Source: Plantago elongata (lineage: Eukaryota; Streptophyta; Magnoliopsida; Lamiales; Plantaginaceae). From it: DNA of 46,256 bases. The stretch lies in assembly GCA_036897095.1 (NCBI GenBank), contig JAYMSP010000588.1, positions 1-46,256 on the forward strand, read 5' to 3'. The position numbers and the translations under genes are program-made. Within the stretch, counting starts at the first letter, position 1. Every line of letters starts with the position of its first letter. Shown piece by piece: positions 35,728-46,256 of this stretch. Under the pieces are notes generated by a model. It searched no databases. It was not told where the DNA came from and saw only the letters and a list, made by a program, of their open reading frames with translations.

Positions 35728-37245
35728 TCATTCCTTGTGTAAGACTTGAGGGACTTTGATGTACGTATCGGCATAAGATGGGATCGAATCTATGATAGCA
35801 TCCCTGTAAACCAAAAGTGCAATTATTTCTTAGTAGAAACATAACAACTTGGCCTTGTCAAAAAATATACAAGTCATACCTGTTGTCAAATATTTCAGGC
35901 ACGTCTTTGCGTAAGTTGTCACCTTCAGTATCTGTATGTCAAAAAGGAAGCTTATAGTTAGGATTAAATTAGACTAATTAACAATTTCTCACGCTAGAGA
36001 ACCTCGAATTACAGCCTACAAACATGCATAATTACACAAAGTAGCAGCCCTCAAAATTATGAGAAATAGTCCTCCATATGACCCAAATGCTTGTCCTCTT
36101 ATCTAGAAAGATAAAACTCAATATATAATGAAGTTCCGAATTAGAGTCCACGAACCTGCTCTTATAGCTGGTTCAACACTCTGAAGGTCAACGTCCTGAA
36201 GTTGCCCGAACCTGTTCAGAATTTACATCAAAAGACAGAACACATGATTAAACAAGCATTAATGGTACAGCTCTGGAAATGTAGGGGAGAAAATGTAACA
36301 TGAAAGTATCTTTATTCAGCAGACTTGGTTAAAAAAAGATGATACTTACAACACATCATAGAAATGTGCTCCTATACGAAGGCATGGCAAATGAAATAAA
36401 AGTATCTTATGATTACAACATGTCATGAAAATGGGCTCCTCAATCTACCCAAAACGAAGTCCTTGGGAAATAAATAAATTGTGTATTGAAGTTTCAGGAA
36501 TTCAAGTGGTGTTCATGATGAGAATAAATCTGCAACATAATTCTTTCCATGCATTTTACTTCACTGTTGTAAACTTGGTTTTCTAAGTTCAGACTTTACA
36601 AGTTAACCTCCCAATCAGAATGAAGTCATGAACCATTACTATTCACTATTCAGAGAAGAAAACATATCATAACCAAAATCTCGATTAAGCGCTTTCGTCA
36701 ATCAAATTTATAAGCTAAGGCTCCACACTTCAAATTTGTTAGAAATCACCCATTCCAACTTACTCTGTATATTTTATCAGAATAGAATTTGCAAACAGAC
36801 TAATCAGCTACTTTTTAGCTGATTCCTCTTCATTCAATCACTTACCAATAATCTAAACCTATCTGCTTTTTCAAATAATCACTACACAAAAATCTTTATT
36901 TTTATCAAATACGCACTAAAATCTCGAACATACATATAATAGCAATTTATATTTACAGATAATGCATACCAGTCTACAACTTGGCGAATTTTGGGAGCAA
37001 ATTCTTCAACCTGCAATACAAATTCAAACATATAAGTGGATTGAATCGAAAACAAAACACGGAAAAAGGTACGGTATGAGTAGTACTTGCTGAGGGGTGA
37101 GTGAAATCCGAGCAGTTTCAGCCAAACGCTCGACATTTGGGGGTTCAAGACACGACTTGACTGCATAGAATCTCTTATTGCGTGAGCTTACACGCGCCGC
37201 CAGTGGGGTTGCTCGGAGAACCAGCTGAATTGCTTTGCTTCCCAT
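35728..37245 (-). CDS. GATC: Organellar Glu-tRNA(Gln)/Asp-tRNA amidotransferase subunit C
   Basis: Five exons with consistent phases (37087-37245, 36970-37010, 36156-36211, 35880-35931, 35728-35803) give 127 residues. An Arg/Ser-rich organelle-targeting leader (about 1-33) is followed by the GatC fold: [61 protein letters not shown] and the closing DAIIDSIPSYADTYIKVPQVL. GatC holds the GatA and GatB subunits together in the complex that converts mischarged Glu-tRNA(Gln) to Gln-tRNA(Gln) in plastids and mitochondria. The length is somewhat short but all family blocks are present. The gene diverges from alpha-tubulin and converges with the F-box-associated relic. Confidence 0.93.
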
Positions 37246-37419
37246 TGTTAGAGTGAAATTAATTAATCAATTATTCAGAGGCTATCTTCTGTAACTGGAT
37301 GGGCTGAATTTCAATTAGTCTGGATTGGATTGGACTCAGACTAACTAGAGGACGGATTTCTTATTTCAAGCGGGTACACGGTAACTCAAATTCCGACTCT
37401 AATTAGATGGAGTTTTTCA

Positions 37420-37614
37420 TTAATTAACATGAGATATAACGTTACAATTATAATTGTTAAACAAGACGAATTTATCAATCGATTCTAGATGCATTTGAAT
37501 AAGACGAATTTATCAATCTCTACTCAGAGTATATAATCACCCATTTCGAAAAATCGAACCAGTGACCTCATGGTTACGGGGTGTCTCAGTTTGACATTCG
37601 GCTACAAACGCTTT
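37420..37614 (-). mobile_element. tRNA-derived SINE, minus-strand copy A
   Basis: Complemented, it reads aagcgtttgtagccgaatgtc, then gagacaccccgtaaccatgaggtcactggttcgat and a body matching the SINE at 22397, ending near acgttatatctcatgtta. An internal gacgaatttatcaatc stretch is duplicated. It lies about 175 bp upstream of the GatC start codon and head to tail with copy B. Confidence 0.8.
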
Positions 37615-37621
37615 TTTTTAA

Positions 37622-37810
37622 AATTATTATTGAACATGAAATAGAGCATTACAATTACAATTGTTGAACAAGACGAATTTATCAATCGATGCTAGATACA
37701 AATCACCACCAATCTCTATTCAGAGAATATAATCACCCATTTTGGAGAATCAAACCGTGACCTCATGGTTACGGGGTGTCTCAGCTTGCCACTCGACTAT
37801 AAACGCTTTG
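37622..37810 (-). mobile_element. tRNA-derived SINE, minus-strand copy B
   Basis: Complemented, it reads aaagcgtttatagtcgagtggcaagctgagacacc, then the B-box region cacggtttgattctcc and a body nearly matching the SINE at 22397 to the end, including tttcatgttcaataataa. It directly abuts copy A in the same orientation. The pair could be two insertions at one spot or a tandem copy. Confidence 0.82.
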
Positions 37811-38846
37811 ATATAAATAAATTACGCTTCGTTGTGAGAAAAAGTTAAATACTACATAAATAAGTTATTACGGGACTACTTTGCAAACGATTATAATCAC
37901 GTAAATTTAGTTAAAATCATCTAAACATCATATAGATATGTCTAAGTTACACTATTTCAGACATTAGGTAAATTACTTTGATAAGAACATTATGCTTTAT
38001 TGGCTATTGCTCATGAGTCAAAACAAGATTCATAAGGATTGTTCCACTACGTTAATGGTTGTTTTCCACGCACACATCCTTAACTAGATGCAATGTTACA
38101 CGGAATGTCATGGATTACATGATTTATTTGCAGTGAATGTCGTTGATCAACATGCAATATAATGAGTGACAAATGATTTTGTAATTCAAATAAGCAGTGT
38201 TCTCTAATATGTTATCATGAAAATTGTTGTGCAAAACCAACCTCAAATTAAGATTATAAATGTTAGACGAAAGAAAATATAGTAACATAGTATAAATTCT
38301 TTTTAAAACGGTTAAAATGTGACTCGAAGTCCAAACTTATAATAAAAGGTGAAACATGTTACTAACTGAACTGAACTTCGTTGTCAACAACATAGTATAA
38401 CGATGATTGCTTGTTGTATATATTATAGTATATTATATGTCACCGAACTAATGTTTATAGACTATTTTTTCATTAGACATTAAGAAATATATTTATTTAT
38501 AAAATTTATTAGATAATAAAGTGCAATTTAGTTGATAATATATTTTATTTTTAATTAATAGATTATGATTTGAGTAATAAAAATAATGACGGTAACAATT
38601 CGGCAGAACAAAAATAATGAATTTTGATAGAATTTCACATCCTCCATATGGCTTGGCAGCAGTTGTTACTCTTAAAAAATTAAAAAAACTCAGGTGTATT
38701 TAGCCACGCAATAAACAATAATTTGACCATTTAAATTCTATACGAATCGGCGGATCGGTCATTTATCAGCTACTACTTCACTAGCACTCCAATTATTATG
38801 CAGCTAATGAGCATACCATTATTACCTGGCACTGTCCCACTAACTC

Positions 38847-38906
38847 AACCATGGTTAAAAATCAGATCTGCCGTCCACTTCATTTCGAACACCTAACCAT
38901 GGTTAA
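38847..38906. promoter_or_regulatory. Paired AACCATGGTTAA palindromes in the tubulin promoter
   Basis: The palindromic core AACCATGGTT with a following AAA occurs at 38847 and again at 38895, 48 bp apart, just upstream of the TATA box. Spaced identical palindromes suggest a dimeric factor site. No known factor is claimed. Confidence 0.4.
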
Positions 38907-38929
38907 ACATCAAATGTTTTTCATCCTTG

Positions 38930-38936
38930 TATAAAT
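38930..38936 (+). promoter_or_regulatory. TATA box of the alpha-tubulin gene
   Basis: TATAAAT lies in ccttgtataaatctcc, 129 bp before the start codon. This implies a leader of about 100 bases. Confidence 0.65.
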
Positions 38937-39049
38937 CTCCATCACTCAGCCTCATTTCTCTGCATCAAATTTTCGAATAGGCGTCTTGATAAACGCCGAT
39001 TTGAAAAACAACTTCTTTGTACCTCTGCAATCCCAAGCTCATTTCGTGA

Positions 39050-41624
<2,575 letters not shown>

Positions 41625-42138
41625 GGTGGTGATATAATCTGTCCGGGTGCAATCTTGTTGATCTATATGTTTAGTGTTGGGTTATGACCTACCTACAAAT
41701 GCAACTCTTGCTCAGTTTTCATCTTCTTTTTGTGTTGTTCGTCCATTATTGAAGTACTATTTCGATCACCTATAAACGCAACTCATGATGATGGTTTTGT
41801 ATGATGTCTTCTATATTGATCACTATCTGCTAGTCATAATAGCAAGAGAATTTCTTGAACAAATTGTATATAGATCATATAAGACAATAACAAGACCAGA
41901 AATCAACTGATGGAGGTGAGATTGGTAAAATACCCTATTCACATGACCACATTAACGATGCTATACATTATGCGCCAAGGCCTTAAGTTCATAAGAGGAG
42001 CTGTTTTGTATATCCTCTCTTCTACATCTAGCAAGTGGTTTTGACATACTGAGGTCTGAGGATCAGATCTGCTGGACAATCACTTCCAGCTTCCAAGACA
42101 GACGTATTCCTGGTCCAAAGAACTGCATTGGCTGGCCC
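41625..42138. other. Convergent spacer, alpha-tubulin / single-helix plastid protein
   Basis: It holds the tubulin 3' untranslated region on the plus strand and that of the next gene on the minus strand. No other feature is seen. Confidence 0.6.
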
Positions 42139-44604
42139 TCACTTGATAAGAGGTGCTGTTTTATATATCTTATCTCCTTCAAGCAGCGCATAAGGGTCAA
42201 CATACTGTGGATAATTTATCGGAGTATTACTTCCATCATGGACAAATTGAGGTCCAAAGTACTGCAGAGAAGGTCAGGACGAAATATAGTCAGTAGCTTT
42301 GGAGGCAGACAAAATGCAGCATCAAAGATGGGGGCATGTTTAACTTCAAACTGATTTATTCATCTTTGAACACATTCATGGTGCGTACCTTTCAACCTTG
42401 TACACATTCATGATAAATTAATATGCTCAAACGTAGCTCTTAAAGGTAATGAAATGCACAGATGGAATGCCATGCACATGTAATTCATGTAAAGGGTGTT
42501 CAGAGCTCTGAAGGATGAAATTACCAGGTATACAGCAGTGAAAGCTGCAACAGTGACAAGAATCAATGGCCAGAATGCCAGGAAAAACGTTCCTCCCAGT
42601 GTAATTAAGAGCTTACCCCGTGGAATTAAACCCTGAAACAGGTTCGAAAGTTGATTAAATATCGTAAACATGGCAGAAGAAACACATACTTTACTTGTGA
42701 AATAATTATCTCATGGATAATAGTCAGTAAGTTATTATATTGGACTTCGTAAATTATACTCTAAACCTATCTATAAGACGAGTTGCAATGGCGCTTATTG
42801 TTGCCAGCCTAAAAATGGATTAACCCACTGATAGAACACAGTGACAGACCCACAACAACGCCCAAAAGGAGGGTGAAAAAATAAAGAAAGAAGGAAACAT
42901 AGTTTAAAGGAAAGGGCTGAAACATATTAACAGACAAATTCAAGATAAATTTCAGATTCAGGTAGTATGGTGTATATCAGCAGAACCATTGAGCCCACTG
43001 AGATGGCTAAGCGCACAAAAAAGAACTCCCTTACCTCTAAGCCCTCACTATTCAAAGCCATAGACTTTTCCCTTTGATTACTCAGATCCATTTCAGCATC
43101 AGTTCTGACACCGTTTGTTCTTGAGTAAGTCCAACCCCCATCTTCTTCCCTAAACTTTACCTCCTCGATTCTTTCACCGCTTTTTTTCTTTTCCTCGAGT
43201 AAAGAAGCAGGTGACATACCTCGTCTCCTTAATTCCTTCATGAATAAAGATTCAGGAGGCTCTTCGCCTGAAATTACAAGGTCATAAAACTGTTACACAT
43301 CCACTTTGCAAAACTAGTAGTTTGGAAAAAGCTACAGAAAATATGGAAAGATCTAGCAGTTTCCTATATGCAAAGAGATCGTGAAACCAGGTAACTCTAC
43401 ATGCAAGAAAAACTTGTCCCGAGACACACACAGGGGACACATCGGAAGGAAGAGGAGCCTCATACCCAAAATAAGCATGGAGCACTAAACTATAGCATAA
43501 ACTTGAAGTCTTTGAACACAAATTTCAAGATCATTAGGCAAGCAGCAATAGAGATTAACTAGACCAGCAATAGAGATTAACTAGACCAGCAATAGAGATT
43601 AACTAGACAACTTTGCCTTAAGAGAGCATATATATGCGATCTTTTATCAAATAAAATTCAATTAACCTCTTGTTTATACACATAATTATCTCCAAGACAA
43701 CACTAGGAGTCGCATAAATTTACGATATGGAGTTACCTTCTCGATGTTTACAGTTATCTACCAATTCAACTCGGCTTACTTACGCGGGTAAAAATAGAGC
43801 AGAAATATCTAATCTCGACATAGGCATTAATCAGACAGATCTCTAATCTCCACATATTATCGAAATACATGCTATAATCTCCACATGTCATGGAATTCTA
43901 TCGTTCCCAAGATACTAAAACAGGCATGCCAATACGATACTTTCAGTTTTACATCACTGTCGCACCTCAATCAGGCAGCACTCTCCCAACTGTATTTCCC
44001 ATACAAAACACATGAGCTTTCAAACTCGCTCAAGGAACTCAAACACTTCCTAGTTGATCCCAAAACTGAAAAATAGACTTACTATGCTTCCCGAAATAAC
44101 ACGGAACTACACACTACAGAATAGTAGCCTAATACTTGCCAATTTGGCAAACTTCAGCATATGCAATCAGTCATCACTAAAGACCAAATCGATCTACAAA
44201 ATTCTCTACTGACTGAACTACTTCAATTCCTACACATACCATAAAACTGAAGCATAAACCAATAAAGCTCAGATGAAAAATGAGCATACTGTTGACATAT
44301 GATTTTGACAAAGAAGTTTGGTAACGCTCTCTTTAGCCGTTTAAAAAAAAAAAAAAAACTGGACTTTGAATAGTAACTAGATAAAATCGATTGCAATAGT
44401 GAAACTCTAACAAATCGAACAGCTAACACATGAGTCACCTTTGCTCGGAGTATCACGATCATCAAGCTTACAAGAAACTCTAAGCCTCCTACGATCAAGA
44501 ACAGCTCCTGAATTTCGTAGCCTAATACCCCCTTTACTCGAACTACTTTCGAATTTCACATGATAATTCGATGGGCTCGATTTTAGCAGCTGGATGCACG
44601 CCAT
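42139..44604 (-). CDS. Plastid-type single-helix membrane protein of unknown function
   Basis: Four exons (44439-44604, 43035-43267, 42525-42632, 42139-42261) join with matching phases to 209 residues. The start MACIQLLKSS leads a Ser/Arg-rich transit-like segment ending near RRRLRVSC. A charged middle holds FMKELRRRGMSPASLLEEKK and LSNQREKSMALNSEGLEG. One hydrophobic helix covers about 142-169 (LITLGG...FWPLILVTVAAFTAVYL), followed by YFGPQFVHDGSNTPINYPQYVDPY. The layout suggests a chloroplast membrane protein with a stromal N-terminal domain. It reminds me of the plant EMB1273 family, but I cannot confirm that. Confidence 0.85.
43544..43609. repeat. Three 22-bp tandem repeats in an intron
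   Basis: agcaatagagattaactagacc occurs three times in a row with no visible differences until the last bases. It lies in intron 1 of the single-helix plastid gene. Perfect copies imply recent slippage. Confidence 0.9.
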
Positions 44605-45695
44605 TAAAGCACTTGCAGCAATCAGAATGATCTAGTGTACTTCTGTTTTATGACAGATTGGGAACTTTTAGGGATTGATTGGAGTCAAATTAGGGGTGGA
44701 AATGTTGGGTAAGCAACGATTGTGTGTTTCTTTCTCTACAGAAAAAAGATGTGGAGCAAGTTACTCGAGATGACGCGCATTGTAGAACTGGCGTGTTTTG
44801 TTGGCTATCTTGCACGAGATAATTCGGCGCAGTTTAGAAATGGCGTGTATGTTTCGCTACCTTGCACAGGATCTTTTGGCGGCACCTTGTGGATGGAAGT
44901 CTCCCATGTCACTGCTACTTTGGACAGATGACGTCGATTAAAAATAATTAGCTAAACCGTTTACTAGTTCAACTTCATACATTATTAAAAAAAAAAATTA
45001 CATTAAAATTAAAATAATATAATAATATTAACTTCACATTCTTTTCGTATTTTTTATATATTATCATTACTTTTATTTTTCAATTAAGTCTAAAATTACA
45101 TATATCGATCTTAACAAATAAAGTTCAATTAAGACTACATACCGAATAAAACATCTCATATACATTTTATTAGTAAAACATTAATTTTCTAATAATATAT
45201 TGTTATTTATCATTAAAATATTGATCTATTTTTTAAAATTAATTATAATGTGGTCACATACTCTCGTGTTTGTAATTTAGAGAGTAAAATTCATTAATAG
45301 AGACCGAATCTTTAGTGTAATTTTTGTAAATATACTATATAATGACTACATGTTTAGATGATATACTTAAGTCATCTTTTACTCGAATTGTATAGTGTAT
45401 AAAATGGATGCATATCATTGTGTGGTATATTTAAACAAAACATTTCAATTTCAACATTGTTTAACTCTTTAATTTTTATTTTTAACGTTTGAATCAACTA
45501 GTTAAGTATATCAGATCTTCGATAAACATAAAAAATAAAAAGAGTGCATGTAATAATTCATCAAATTTTATGACTCGTATAGAATTCCTAAATATCATAG
45601 TGCAAACAATATTAATTGTCATTTTCATGTCATAATGGAGTACAGATCTAGCCGTATGATTAATACAAAACATGTTTTTTCTTTTTACTTTAAAG
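44605..45695. other. Intergenic region with promoter of the single-helix plastid gene
   Basis: 44605-44940 is the likely promoter and leader of the preceding minus-strand gene. It includes a small imperfect duplication (gaactggcgtgttt... and gaaatggcgtgtatg... near 44785-44855). 44940-45690 is very AT-rich with no recognisable gene. Confidence 0.55.
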
Positions 45696-45968
45696 TTACA
45701 TATTGTCACTGAATAAAATACATATTCGATCCACAACATCAAGATCAGTGCTTGAAGCCTTTGTGTTAGAGGTTTCGAAACTCATCGATTCTCGATATCC
45801 TTGTTGAGTTGTAATGAACGGAAGATCACAGTTGCGAAACAACCCATAGTGTTGGTCATCCACATTGGATGGAGGGTGATAGTAAAGTCGAGCTGTCTGA
45901 GGGCAGTGAGAGTGAAAACGTGCTGCAATTCTCACCCCAAAATCAATCATTTCCAAATACTTTGACAT
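45696..45968 (-). CDS. Small plant protein of unknown function, 90 residues
   Basis: A single uninterrupted frame starts MSKYLEMIDFGVRIAARFHSH and continues CPQTARLYYHPPS, ending with ...DRICILFSDNM and a stop. The start codon lies about 106 bp from a TATATATA box in the right orientation. I see no signal peptide or membrane helix. The N-terminal half looks conserved in style (a short amphipathic helix followed by a Cys/His/Tyr-rich stretch), like small plant-specific families I recall only vaguely, so no function is given. Confidence 0.7.
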   Translation of the reverse strand: MSKYLEMIDFGVRIAARFHSHCPQTARLYYHPPSNVDDQHYGLFRNCDLPFITTQQGYRESMSFETSNTKASSTDLDVVDRICILFSDNM

Positions 45969-46073
45969 GATATCTTTCCGGGGAGGAAAAAAAAGGTTGG
46001 TTTGTTTTTGTTGTTGATGATTATTAGTGAGTGAGTCAATAAATGAATGAATGTGGTTTTGTTTGTGATTTGG

Positions 46074-46081
46074 TATATATA
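46074..46081 (-). promoter_or_regulatory. TATA box of the 90-residue protein gene
   Basis: On the minus strand gtgtatatataccaaatc holds TATATATA about 106 bp before the ATG at 45968, a usual distance for a plant promoter with a short leader. Confidence 0.55.
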
Positions 46082-46161
46082 CACTAGCATGGGATGCCTT
46101 TGGTGGACTAGTATAAACACGTCTTTCTTCATAGTTTATATTAGATTAGACCATACATACA

Positions 46162-46211
46162 TCGAATTGATCAATTGAATTGAATTGATCAATTGAATTG
46201 AATTGAATTGA

Positions 46212-46243
<32 letters not shown>
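46162..46243. repeat. GAATT-rich microsatellite followed by a long T run
   Basis: Repeated ttgaa/gaattgatcaattg wording from about 46162 to 46210 is followed by about 30 T residues at 46214-46243, near the window edge. The T run could be the poly(A) end of a minus-strand retroelement, but nothing else supports that. Confidence 0.7.
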
Positions 46244-46250
<7 letters not shown>

Positions 46251-46256
46251 ATTTTT

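Larger units (their letters stand above)
37246..38929. other. Divergent intergenic region, GatC / alpha-tubulin
   Basis: It contains the GatC promoter, two SINE copies (listed separately) and a long AT-rich tract at about 37840-38640. No gene is seen. The tubulin promoter occupies the right end. Confidence 0.55.

Noticed and set aside
43544-43609. CRISPR-like array
   Set aside because: The 22-bp units are directly adjacent with no unique spacers, and the DNA is plant nuclear.

Overview
The window is nuclear DNA from a flowering plant, almost certainly a eudicot. Genes are split by AT-rich introns with GT...AG borders, intergenic DNA is AT-rich, and several proteins are plastid-type. The gene set (EGY3, organellar GatC, a plant alpha-tubulin, an SHW1-like plastid protein) is typical of flowering plants. 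I cannot name the species; an asterid is only a guess.

Layout. 1-8.9 kb holds no intact gene. It contains a dispersed repeat pair, a broken C-terminal piece of a GH32 invertase, and degenerate repeats. 8.93-12.75 kb (minus strand) is an 11-exon gene for a 243-residue protein with three WW domains; its last intron carries a nested inverted-repeat insertion, and a TATA box lies near 14.0 kb. 14.1-17.8 kb is AT-rich and has a 20-bp minisatellite. 18.7-25.2 kb (plus) is a cytosolic aspartyl-tRNA synthetase copy that keeps its introns but has several frameshifts. Its introns hold a SINE with a 19-bp target duplication and two side-by-side Mutator-type MITEs, each with its own 9-bp duplication.

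25.5-28.6 kb (minus) is EGY3, a chloroplast membrane protein of the site-2-protease family that has lost its zinc ligands. Head-to-head with it at 29.5-31.7 kb (plus) is a plastid-type two-helix membrane protein resembling SHW1. 32.8-35.1 kb (plus) is an F-box-associated-domain pseudogene broken by stops, a frameshift and a poly(A)-tailed retroinsertion. 35.7-37.2 kb (minus) encodes GatC, with two head-to-tail SINE copies just upstream. 39.1-41.6 kb (plus) is an intact four-exon alpha-tubulin gene of 451 residues. 42.1-44.6 kb (minus) is a four-exon plastid-type single-helix membrane protein. 45.7-46.0 kb (minus) is a one-exon gene for a 90-residue protein of unknown role.

These genes are not an operon. 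The main functional theme is the chloroplast (EGY3, SHW1-like, GatC, the single-helix protein), and the pairs EGY3/SHW1-like and GatC/tubulin are divergently arranged. I found no CRISPR array, rRNA gene, functional tRNA gene or sign of a new multi-gene system. The most informative features are the datable mobile-element insertions, the exon-duplicated WW-domain gene and the decayed synthetase copy. All gene models were read by eye from splice signals and reading frames and were not checked against transcripts or databases.
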